Origin: Kappaphycus alvarezii
Lineage: Eukaryota > Rhodophyta > Florideophyceae > Gigartinales > Solieriaceae
Reading direction: 5' to 3'
Assembly (NCBI GenBank): GCA_002205965.3
Contig: NADL03000481.1
Span: 496,001 to 560,000 of the forward strand
Length of the DNA: 64,000 nt
The notes under the pieces were generated by a model. The model made no database searches, was not told where the DNA came from, and saw only the letters and a program-made list of their open reading frames with translations. Every line of letters starts with the position of its first letter. Positions within the stretch are counted from its first letter, which is position 1. Shown here one piece after another: positions 35,257 to 45,080 of the stretch. Position numbers and translations under genes: made by a program.

Positions 35257-37801
35257 TTATGGGGGATCTGATTCATAGGAAACGTTTGACAGTGAGTCCT
35301 CTAGGATAGCTAAATACTCTTCATTATCCATCCCGGGGAATTTGTTCACTGCCTCTATCCGTGACGTGCCCAGACGAGGATTCACATCTGCAACTCTCGC
35401 TGTCAACATAGCTCCTGGTTTCGCGTCCGCGGGCACCTCCGCGACCAACTGAAAACCAAAATCTTCAAACTGAACAAGCGCCCGTCGCTTGTCGCCTTCT
35501 TTCATCTGTCGCACATACTGTACCTCATATTTCTGCTCTGCGCCACCACGTCGAAGGAACTCCAATTGCCAGTACCTCTTCGTTCTAGTCTCTATGTTGC
35601 GCAGAGTTCGCGACAAGTCATTGGTTCTTCCGATTTCAGCTTGTACTTCTTCCTCTGAGAACGGGCTTTGAGCCCCTCGCAACTGGGCCTTGAGTTGAAA
35701 ATGTGCAATCAAATCAATACTCCTCCTAATTGGTGAAGTCACCTGCAAGTAAGAGTCGAGACCAAGCGATGCGTGCTCCATTGGCCGCGTGCTCAAAGTT
35801 GACGGGGTAGCATTGCGGAAAGCGAGCGCTGCCCGGGCCGGCCCGTCGGGGACAGATTCCAGTACGTCATCCTCTGGATAGTCAAACGGCTCTTGGCTAC
35901 GGAACGGCACTACAGCATCAGCTTTTTGGGCAAACTCAGCCGCCACTGAACACGCCGTAATCATCAGTTCCGATACCAATAACCAGGACTTTGTATCCGT
36001 CTCAACTGCTGAAACTGAAACCTCCCGTTCCCCTGAGCTGTCTACCGTGATTTCGACCTCTGAAAACAAGCTCTTCACTATAATTGCACCACCCTCCAAC
36101 TCCCTCCACTCCTTCCTCACCGCCGCGCACTTGTACAGTTGCCGAATGTCCGAACAGTGCTCATTTTCAACCTCACTTCCAAGCATGGCCTCGACTTCGT
36201 CATAGGTGTATCGGATGGGGGATGAAATCAGAGAGGGCTCTACAGTGACGGAGTCCTCTTCGATGATTCCTTCCTCTGAGATGCGAAAGCCAAAGGAGAG
36301 TGCACATGCCTTGGAGTGTACTTGTGCATCAAGTGAGAAAAGTCTTGTTGCTATCTCTGTAGGGAACATTGTTAGTTTCTTGTCAGGAAGATAGAGGGTA
36401 GCGACCCTTTGCAGTGCAGCCTGCAGCAACGGGTTTGAAGGTCCATCCGGAAAATAGCGGGTGGGATCAGCGACATGGACGTAAATACGCTGGCTCTCCG
36501 GATCCCAAGAAATCGCGTCATCCACCTCTGAAGTGTCTGCGCTATCAATAGCGTACGACGTCAGATGTGATAAGTCGCGACGGGTGTCCTGGTCCACATC
36601 GGCTGTCTCTCGAGATAAGAGTGTTTCAACAACTGTACGGCACTCTGTGTCGAAATCAGTCAGGTGCGGGATTCCCGAGTTGGCAAGCACAACGTTTTCA
36701 TGTTGATCATAGACACCGTAAGCCACAAGTATTTTCATGGCTTCCTCTGCCTTAATCTTGATTCGAAGTGCTTCGAAAACCTCTCCCACAAGAGCCTTGG
36801 AGGGCTTGTTGAGGCCCTGGTAGGCATTTTCTGAACCCTCCTTAAACTCAAACTTTGCGCAAAGCTCCGCCACCATAAGCTTGAGTGATTCAATGAGCAG
36901 TTGATGTTCCTCTTCCGACAAGTGCCTCGCAAGAGGTTCTAAGGACTTTTGTTCAAAGGCGTTTACAAAGGCCATCTGGCGGCCTTGGATTTTCTCTTTT
37001 CTAGCAGCCTCGGCTAGCTGAAGCGCACGAGCTTCCTCTACCTGAGCTTCCGGCCTCGCCTCGTACATCATGCGACCCTTGATATTGCGCTCCTTAAAAA
37101 AAGCTGATCATTGGACAACAAAAGATGGGTGATATACAAAGTTACAGCAGTATTATCCCAAAGATGACATCGGCAACTGAGGGAACGTCCGTGAACCTAG
37201 TATCATCGATGCCGCCATCGGTAATTACGGTTTCCCAAACAAGTTGCAGTAGCTCCTCATTCTCTGTTGCCTTGTCACGGCATTGGCGATCCAAGGTTTC
37301 CAAAGCTTTCGGGGAATCCGCTCCGGAAACTTGAGTGGAGTGTCCGAGAATAAAGGTAATCTGTTTGTGGGTAATAGAATGCGAGACGCCGTTTGCATCC
37401 TGTACAATCCAGTTGCGTTTGCCATCAGGCTTTACAGCTAGAGCGAGACGACGGACACCAGAGGCGGTTTGAAATTGCACAAGGACATTTTCCTCTAAAC
37501 TGGGTATGGAGGTTGCAACGGCGACAGGGGGAGCATGCAGGTGGTATTGCGGACGAGGGGTTATCCGGGTGCGATGACGAAGAGTACGGTAATGAGTCTT
37601 GGAATGGGCGAGGGAGCGTAGACAGGTGTGAGCGTGAGGAATGGCGAGGACATTGGTGGGGCGGGGAATTGGACAGGATGGGAGGGCCTGAAATGCCACG
37701 GAGGGATTGGAGTAGGGTTTGTGATGTAGTTGAGGAGTTGAGGCTCCCGCAGGGGCCGGAGGGACGAGATGGCTTCGACGGAGGTATCTTCGTTCACTCA
37801 T
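35257..37801 (-). CDS. RNR1: Plastid-type exoribonuclease R/II (RNB domain, RNR1-like)
   Basis: A 3'-to-5' exoribonuclease that trims rRNA and mRNA ends in plastids (family knowledge). It starts at ATG 37801. A basic, Ser/His/Pro-rich leader of about 95 residues looks like a transit peptide. It is followed by LVQFQTASGVRRLALAVKPD and WIVQDANGV..SITHKQITFI, the N-terminal module seen in plant RNR1. The RNB domain starts at DLSHLTSYAIDSADTSEVDD, with the Asp cluster that binds metal, and includes HVADPTRYF and YLQVTSPIRR. An S1-like C-terminus follows (GFQLVAEVPADAKPGAM). The main frame is 35257-37071 (604 residues). The first 219 residues are in another frame, and about 20 residues between them read clearly in the third frame (TLYITHLLLSNDQL). 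The two changes fall at CCC 37157-37159 and A7 37096-37102, each as if one base were missing. No splice pair fits, so it is one continuous gene of roughly 847 codons. Confidence 0.9.
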
Positions 37802-38407
37802 GAGGGGATACTGTAGGGCTTTTCTTGTTGAGATTGCTACGGGGGTTAAAGATGAAAGGGTTGAGGTTTCGGAGAGTTTTTAAGGGCTGAAACGCATCAG
37901 TCGGAGTGGAATTGTTAAAGAGTGCAAATGGCGTCGCGGGTGGATCATATAAAGGCGGATGGATAGTCGGCAATGCTGGATAAATGTGAACCAGTCATCG
38001 CTGTGTGAGTGTTGCCGGCTAGGATGATTTTGCAGCACAGTACAGTACAGTACAGTAGGTTGATCTCGTGCGCTGTCTTGAATTTCAAAAGGAACGTTTT
38101 TTATTCAAAAATAAGGATTATGTCATTGTCTGAAATTGCACGCCATCCTGGCTCACCCTCGACAACTGGACAAACCTTGCCAACGGTTCCGAAAGGATCC
38201 CTGGTTTTCAAGTATTGCACCTTTAATCCGAGATCTCCAAGGACAAAAATGGTACAAAAATAAAATTGCAGACTTACAAATAAAGCAGTCGCCAAGGCGC
38301 TGAGCGGAGGATCGATCCATGTTAGAGGTACAGCATGTATCTCTCGCATCTCTGTCAGAACCGTGCATTCCTCTCCGTCAGGCGTCCCACCTCCAATAAG
38401 ATTCAAT
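37802..38407. promoter_or_regulatory. Divergent intergenic region of RNR1 and the CPOX-like gene
   Basis: About 600 bp between two start codons pointing away from each other, so it should hold both promoters. It contains ACAGTACAGTACAGTACAGT at about 38037-38056, a local repeat of the motif that also marks both island edges. A minus-strand frame (38101-38433) overlaps it and is listed separately. Confidence 0.5.
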
Positions 38408-38433
38408 ATGGCCGCGTCCATGAACAAGCTCAT
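38101..38433 (-). CDS. Possible small gene overlapping the CPOX 5' end, function unknown
   Basis: A 110-residue frame that begins with a Met inside the CPOX-like gene (26 bp overlap, opposite strand). It has a hydrophobic middle (ALFVSLQFYFCTIFVLG). A consensus splice donor GTAAGT lies inside it at about 38278, so part of the middle could be an intron. The C-terminal half (LKTRDPFGTVGKVCPVVEGE) has ordinary protein composition. I do not recognise it. It may be a real short gene sharing the divergent promoter or a chance antisense frame. Confidence 0.3.
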   Translation of the reverse strand: MSLFMDAAILNLIGGGTPDGEECTVLTEMREIHAVPLTWIDPPLSALATALFVSLQFYFCTIFVLGDLGLKVQYLKTRDPFGTVGKVCPVVEGEPGWRAISDNDIILIFE

Positions 38434-39721
38434 GACCTACTCTTCATCCAACTCCTGTATGCACGCTTCATTCATACCCTCCATCCAATTGCCTCGCGTC
38501 TCTCAGATCTTTTTCTCAAACCGACATGCAGGGACACCCAGCGTACTAGTCTGCAATTACGCTCCAGTTTCAATCTCCTCAAACACCTTTGACATGAACA
38601 AATTTGCAACGCTTCTTACGCAGGCTCAGACTCAACTCTGCGCTACGTTCGCAAAAGTTGACGGAAAGCAGGACTTTTGCTCTGATCCGTGGACCTCAGA
38701 CAATGGGGCTGGCAACACTAGAGGTCCGTGCACTCTCTTAATATTTGAAAGACTGAATTTATTGGGACATTTCGCTGTATTTTACCTAACGCCTCCATGT
38801 TAATCATGCATCCTCGACGATTCCCTTTGCATAGTGCTCCAGCAGGGGAATATATTCGAGAAAGCGGGCGTTAATGTGTCGGTGGTCAGTGGTGTCCTTT
38901 CAGAGTCACGGGCGAAAGCTATGCAGTCAAGGGGCAGGGACTGCTCCGCAGGGACTACGTACCACGCTGCCGCTCTTAGCTTTGTGTTTCATGCTCAGTC
39001 TCCGTTCGTCCCAACATTAAGAGGCGATGTCAGGGTATTTGTCACAGGGGATCAGTGTTGGGGTGGCGGTGGTGTTGACTTGACCATATTTTACGTCAAC
39101 GAGGCGCAAATTGCCGCTTTTCATACACATTGGAAACAACTTTGTGACCAATTCGACCCTTCGTTTTACCCGCTTGTACGTAACTGCAGCAGAGAGCTGG
39201 TAGTTTGTTTACCTTTCGGCCCTTGACCCCAAGTCTGACCTTCTGATATCCCAACGATTCTACTCCTTTGCAAATCACGCCAGTTCAAAAAGCAATGCGA
39301 CGATTATTTTTACATTCCAACACGTGCAGAATATCGCGGAGTTGGCGGCATTTTTTATGATGATGTGGTCCTCCCGCAGGATCAATTAATCGATTTTCAG
39401 ATGAACATTTTGTCCAACGTCCCAGAAAGCTTTGATCCCATCATTCGCGAAAATGCACCCAAACCATGGACGGAAGAGCAGAAGAGATGGCAAAGGATTC
39501 GCAGAGGTCGCTACCTCGAGTTTAACCTACTGGAGGATCGCGGTGTCCGATTTGGGTTGGCGGGTGCTAACCCCTCAAGGACTGATTCAATAATGATATC
39601 TGCCCCACCAGCCATTGAGTGGCCGTATGGATACAAACCTGAACCAGGTTCTTCTGAGGAAAAAACACTGCAGCTTCTGCGCGCTCAGCCTCGTGATTGG
39701 GTATCAGAAAAGCCGAAATAG
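38408..39721 (+). CDS. Coproporphyrinogen III oxidase-like protein (HemF/CPOX), divergent, three exons
   Basis: CPOX oxidatively decarboxylates coproporphyrinogen III to protoporphyrinogen IX in haem and chlorophyll synthesis, in the plastid of algae. Exons by reading frame and GT-AG rule: 38408-38723, 38835-39175 and 39284-39721, giving 364 residues. The introns are 111 and 108 bp (donors GTCCGT and GTACGT). ATG 38408 precedes a Ser-rich leader of about 65 residues, likely a transit peptide. Family blocks follow in order: WTSDNGAGNTRVL, FEKAGVNVSVVSG, AALSFVFHAQSPFVPT, GGGGVDLTIFY, FKKQCDDYFYIPTRAEYRG, GVGGIFYDD, RRGRYLEFNLLEDRG and a final PRDWV. Oddities: the family's His in PT.H.N.R is Arg here (PTLRGDVR), the His of HR.E.RG is Thr (TRAEYRG), and WFGGG.DLTP reads WGGGGVDLTI. 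It may be a paralog with changed or lost activity. Confidence 0.85.
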
Positions 39722-40162
39722 TCATAGCAAACACTGCCGCGTTTTTTTTCGATCCATCATGGGGAAAGCCCGCTTGCATGTCACAAGGAGGCGGCGCAGC
39801 AATGTAATTGCGCTACTTCCTTCACGCGACAGGTGATTGCCATCCTTAAGTGTACCAGGCCTCTCATATTACACCACTAGTTTTGTCGATTTTTCTCTCA
39901 ACAACGCGACTCAACGGGTCCAGTGGTAACCCTCCTGTTGACAGCATCCCAAGCAATGAGCAAGCTGCACAGTAATCGGGAGGAAAATGTGACTCATGGT
40001 AACACCGTTCTTTTGCTTGTCTTATATCATCGCAAGATTTCAGTTCCTTGCCGCCCTTACCTCAAAGTCTATATGACTAATTGGCAAGAATCTGTTTGAG
40101 TAACAGTTTTAGTACTACCCATTCGTAGGGCAACGGCAGCTCAACTTCAGAAATACCTCTGC
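39722..40162. other. Intergenic spacer
   Basis: No gene is seen. The stretch should contain the CPOX 3' end and the upstream region of the membrane protein gene. Confidence 0.4.
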
Positions 40163-41253
40163 TTGCGCTCCTTTCGTTTGGAGCTGCGCTTGCGCCACTT
40201 TGAGCGCTTGTCGAAGGGCAGACATGACAGTATCGCAATGTCTGATGACAAGCTTCAAAAAATACCGACTGAATGGCTGGATGAGCATGATGACAAAACT
40301 TCAGGGGCCGGAGGATGTGACCTGCATGGGTATAGCAACGTCAACGCCCGCACCTCTCAAGAATTTGAAATAATCATAGGGACGCTATCAAAACAGTCTT
40401 CTCTGCAACAAGATAGTGAGACTAAGGAAGACAGCAGCGTTTCCGCAACGCGGAAAAAGTGTGGAGAGAAACCTGGTGGGGCTGATGGTACTAATTACAG
40501 TCTGGAGTCGTGTTGCAGGCCTTTGACTCTCACGTACTTCGACATTGGAGCATCACGGCTCATTCAGAAACGCACCCTCCTTTACGTCCGGATGGGTAGC
40601 CTCGCCGTCCTCGGTATTTTTGCTGGTATATGGCTTTCTGAACGAGAATCAGTCCGTATCCAGACCTTGTTGAGGGAGTTGTTTGTCTGGAATCACGGCC
40701 TTTTTCTACTTGTGCAACCTTTTATGGTGGCTGGGTCCTTGATGGCAATTCATTTCTCGCCTGGCGATCAAGTCGAAAGTTACATGCCAAGCTGCTCCTG
40801 GACTATAGTAGCAGTTCGAGTCATGTCGTGAAGACTTTCTCGATAACAGAGGTTCTAAGAATGTTGACATTGCATGCAGCGCAATCATTGCAACCGTCTT
40901 ACGGAAAGTTGGAGACAAAAGCTATATTTTCTCTTGGTTCAGTTTTTGCTGTCCAACGGTACGTGCTAGCTGCTGCAGCTCTGATTGAAATAATCTGCTG
41001 CGCAACTCCCCAGCATGTAATATACACCTTGATAGTTTCTTTGATCGCTGTGTTTTGGGAAATAATAGTTTTCGTCATCCGCAATCCTCCGAGACCGTTA
41101 ACGGAGAGAATGATTTTGCTTTGCGGAGGAGTTGGGGTCGTGATAGTGACTTCGACTGTTATTGTTCTCCTTTGTGGATACTTGACCACAGGCCAAGTAG
41201 TCAAAAGCGCTGAACACGAAGGGCATGCGGCACCATCTTCAAACAAAATTTAG
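40163..41253 (+). CDS. Predicted multi-pass membrane protein, family unknown
   Basis: The first frame (to 40831; best ATG at about 40241, MSDDKLQKIPTEW) has an acidic, polar N-terminal half. Hydrophobic helices follow at LLYVRMGSLAVLGIFAGIWL and LFVWNHGLFLLVQPFMVAGS. The second frame (about 40828-41253) has three more, at YVLAAAALIEIICC, VIYTLIVSLIAVFWEIIVFV and VGVVIVTSTVIVLLCGYL, and ends with a polar tail. The two frames look like one protein of at least five membrane helices, cut by an intron or a frame change near 40750-40960. A GTACGT donor-like site at 40959 and coding-looking sequence in the third frame there leave the exon layout open. It lies between CPOX and the 3' end of uvrB. I do not recognise the family. 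Confidence 0.45.
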
Positions 41254-41484
41254 ATGTGGCGCAGAAGGCTTAATGAAGGCCACAGACATTTGAATTCGTA
41301 CAATGGTGTTTCAAGATAACGCCTTCTAGAGGCTGTCAGTAAATGTTTGCGTGTAATCTTACAGGCGATGCGTCCCTTCACGGGACAGACACCAGCGGAA
41401 ACCGATATTATCGATCACCAATAAGTATCCGCCAGATGAAGGCTCTTATAAGCCACACTTGGTCATTATCGAGTCCCCTCCCTC

Positions 41485-44217
41485 TCATTCGTCGACCTTT
41501 TTCAAGGACATGCGAAAAGTACTGGCTACCTCAAGGTTCTTTGATGTCAATTTGATCAAATAGTCGCGTATCATAGCAGCGGTTTCAAAATCTTCATCTT
41601 CTGCAGCTTGTAGCATCCTCGACCGCAGCTCACCAAAGTCCTCAGGTTCACTTAACGAGTGACTCTCCACGAATTCGCTAAACAGACCATTCAGTGAAAC
41701 TTCTCGCTTTAGCCCAAACTTCCTTTCTGACAGCTTGGTGCCTTCTTCTAACCTTAGCTTCCTAATCCGGTTGAGAAGCACGTCACCGTCCTCCTCAGTG
41801 ACTGATGTCTGGAAGCCTACTCCTCTCGGAATAATATTATTCTGTGTATTGTGAGCGATCTGCAGTTTCCGCCTTCTTGCCGTTTCGTTAATAGCCCGAC
41901 GCATTGCTGTTGTCATAGAATCTGCATACATAATAACGTGTCCATCAACGTTTCGCGCGGCCCTTCCAATTGTTTGGATGAGTGCAGTCTCACCTCGCAA
42001 GAATCCTTCCGAGTCTGCATCAAGGATTGCAACCAGGCGGACAGCGGGCAAGTCAATTCCTTCCCTGAGCAAGTTGACCCCCACAATAACGTCTAAACCC
42101 TCCGCATTTGCATTATTTTTATCCTTAGAAGCATCACTTGGAAGAGGCAATTCATCCTTCATCGCCTCGAGGACTTGCATGCGCCCTACCGAGTCAATTC
42201 CAGAATGAAGAAACGACACTCGCAATGGCCGGTTCATCACACCAGGTACAGGTGGTTTCTTCGCAAGACAATCGGCCAAGTCCTCCGCGAAACGCTTCGT
42301 AAGTGTCGTAACTATTGCTTTGCCGTCAGTCGCAGCTACCCTCGCGAGCGCAAGGGTCAAATGCTCAATCTGGCCCTCTGTTTTCACGACATCAATTGTC
42401 GGATCTACTACTCCTGTAGGGCGAATAACTGCCTGCACAACACCCTTACTACCGCTGCGCTGGAGCTCAAAGGATCCTGGTGTTGCTGACACAAAAATGG
42501 TCTGGTGTGCTTTCTGCCAAAATTCTTCAGAGTTCAGAGGACGATTTTCAATGGATGATGGCAGGCGAAACCCATGTTGAATTAGCTTGAGCTTCCTGGC
42601 CGCGTTTCCCGCATGCATCGCGCCGAGCTGGGGAACAGTGACATGACTCTCGTCAATGAAGAGAAGCCACTTACCATCTTGCGGCATATAATCCAGCAGA
42701 GTTTGAGGAGGGCCAGGGTTGGAATCACGTTGCCTGCCAGTTAGATACAGACTGTAATTCTCCGCTCCATGGCAGTACCCGACTCTTCTCATCATCTCGA
42801 TATCTTGAACTACCCTCTCTTGTAATCGTGTCGCCTCTAACTCCTTTCCACAGCTGCGGAATGCTTGCACGCACTCGTTAGATTCTTCCTCAATGGCCTG
42901 TATGGCCATCTCCAGGCGCTCTCTTGACGTTACAAAGTGCTTTGCGGGGTATAGGACAAGCTCTTCGCCAAGGTCATGTCCATCCCCTTCCTCATTGTTT
43001 AAGTGGGCCATTTTCAAAATTACATTCCCCTCGAAAGTGATCCTGTATATGGTTCCTTCCGGCTCCCATGGCGGGGAGATATCAACAGAGCCCGGCTGCG
43101 CCCTAAATCGGCCGCGCGGTAAGTTAGTAGTGCTCGTTTCTTCAGTGTACAAGAGGTCGACAAGTCCCTCAACAAGTTCCAAAGACCCGCGACTAAGTCT
43201 ATCACCAACTTGAATTCGAAGTGCAGCATCCAGATACTCTGTCGGTAACCCTAAGCCGTAAATGGAGCTAACACTTGCAACAACAATTGCGTCATTCCTC
43301 TCAAATAGTGACCTTGTGGCGGCATGCCTCAAGCGATCAATATCCGGATCGACTGAGGAGGACTTTGCAATGTACTTGTCGCTTGCCGGTAAATAGGCCT
43401 CAGGTTGGTAATGCTTAAAGTGCGACACGAAAAATTCAACACGGTTACGCGGAAAATGCCTCGTCAGTTCACTGCACAGCTGCGCAGCTAATGTCTTATT
43501 TGGTGCGAGAACCAGAGTCGGGACATTAACGTTGGCAATGATATTAGCCATCATAAAGGTTTTCCCCGACCCAGTCACACCATGCAACGTCTGAAATCGT
43601 CGTCCCTCTCGCAGCAAGCCGTCAGTCAGCATGCGAATAGCCTTTGGTTGATCACCGGTTGGCTTGTGGTCCGTATGCAACTCGAACGCCCGGCGGTCCT
43701 GCCTCCCCGCATCCCTTCTTCTCTGTCTACTCAAAACACGCAACGGAGAGTGCCCGTCCACCAACGGTCTCTCAGAAACCCCATTCCGTGATGCCAAATT
43801 TCCTACGCTAGCATCGTCATCGGCACGTACCGCAGTTCTGCGTGCAGATTTTCCAGAATGCTTGACTGGGACGAGACCTGGGCCCACTGCTGATGTTTCA
43901 AAAGCTGCCCACCCATGCTTGCACAAAGTCCTCAACTGCCTTTGGTGCTACAGCGCCGCCCTCTAAAGCGATGACAAACTGGTCGACTGTCCCTTGTTTA
44001 TCAAGGGGTGGATCAAGGAGACGAGAGCGTCTGCTTGGGTCTTTGCGAAGCGTGAACGTAATGTGGAGCATGCGATTGCGACACGAGTGTGGGGGTCTAC
44101 GAAAAGACGTGCGGAGCGAGGGAGGCGGGATTGAAGGCCGAGTGATTGGGGGGAGGCAGGATGAATGAGACCGGTGCGAATTTTGTGAAGGAGGGATTTG
44201 ACGGACTGGGATACCAT
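41485..44217 (-). CDS. uvrB: UvrB, excinuclease ABC helicase subunit, nuclear copy with organelle-type leader
   Basis: UvrB verifies DNA damage handed over by UvrA and recruits UvrC in nucleotide excision repair. Seen: TGDQPKAI, Walker A GVTGSGKT, LAPNKTLAAQL, SVSSIYGLG, LLFIDESHVTVPQLGAMHAG, FVSATPGSFEL, LVTTLTKR-like TTLTKRFAEDL, GVNLLREGIDLP, QTIGRAARN, and a C-terminal UVR motif (LRSRMLQAAEDEDFETAAMI). The family's hairpin YYDYYQPEAY reads HFKHYQPEAY here (about 43400-43430). Short insertions lie after LHSGIDS and in the LTGRQ loop. The main frame (41485-43935, 816 residues) has no ATG before the Q-like motif. Upstream coding sense continues through two frame changes at AAAA 43900-43903 and CCC 43991-43993 to ATG 44217 (MVSQSVKSLLHKI), giving a basic leader that suits plastid or mitochondrial import. 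Bacterial UvrB is about 670 residues. Confidence 0.95.
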
Positions 44218-45080
44218 GTGGGGTGGTGGCGGGTGGTGGGGGCGGTGGGGTAGGGGAAGGGACGGGGGTGGGAGGAAGGTGGGAGGGAATCTGGGGAAAT
44301 GGAGTGTCGGCGATGTCATTGTGGACGCCGCTGTGAACGAGAACTAGGACGGGCAGGACGGAGAAATGCCGATGGCGAGCTATCACCGAGGGCATTTGTT
44401 GAGGGACTAGTAGATCTTGACAATGCATTGGGATTTTGTGTTACAGGTGATTTAAATTGTACAATGTTCTTGCGAGCTGTGCTGTACAGTACTGTACTGT
44501 ATATCATGCCATCATGGATATATTGTACAGTACACAATGCATGTAAGGACCGTAAGGATAACAGTAAGGCACAAACGAAGAGCTCATTGGTCGTTCTATA
44601 TCTGCTTTTGGTCTCGGAGTTGATACTGAACCCATTAAACTCCTTTCATTGATATTATTCGGGAAAACGATGATATATCACGAAACGGCGTCTCATGCAG
44701 CTTGAAAAACTTGCTGTTTGGACAAATCTTACGACTGTAGCGGACTTGAGCCACACGAAATCCGTTTGGATCTTTACGTAATAGGATATGGCAAAATATC
44801 TGGTTGCATATTAAAATATTAATTTACTCATCTGTCATTTCGAGTTCACTGTCCGAGCGCCTATTAAGATTAAGATCCACATTGTTCTTAGGTCCTACAT
44901 TAGGGTAGTTTTCACTTACAGTGTCGCCCCCTCGCGGCTTACGGGAATGCATCTTTCCTCGCTGAACAAATGCCCACTTTAGACCTCTCAATCAAATTTG
45001 GGGGGACATGGGAAAGAGCCAATAGATTACTCGCAACCGTATTGAGTACTGCATACTGTAGTAGACCTCTCAATCAAATA
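44218..45080. other. Spacer right of uvrB with purine-rich tract and TACTGTA motif cluster
   Basis: At 44220-44300 the plus strand is very G-rich, which is a C/T-rich leader in uvrB sense. At 44468-44535 there are copies of GTACAGTACTGTACTGTA and TTGTACAGTACA, the right-hand edge motif of the host island. No gene is supported. Confidence 0.55.

Noticed and set aside
37071-37160. An intron in RNR1 between the two long frames
   Set aside because: The stretch itself reads as RNR1-like protein in the third frame, and no GT-AG pair gives matching phases. Two homopolymer indels explain it better.
41485-44217. uvrB as bacterial contamination
   Set aside because: The gene is embedded in sequence with a spliced CPOX-like gene and eukaryotic retroelements, lacks bacterial neighbours, and has an N-terminal extension of over 100 residues.
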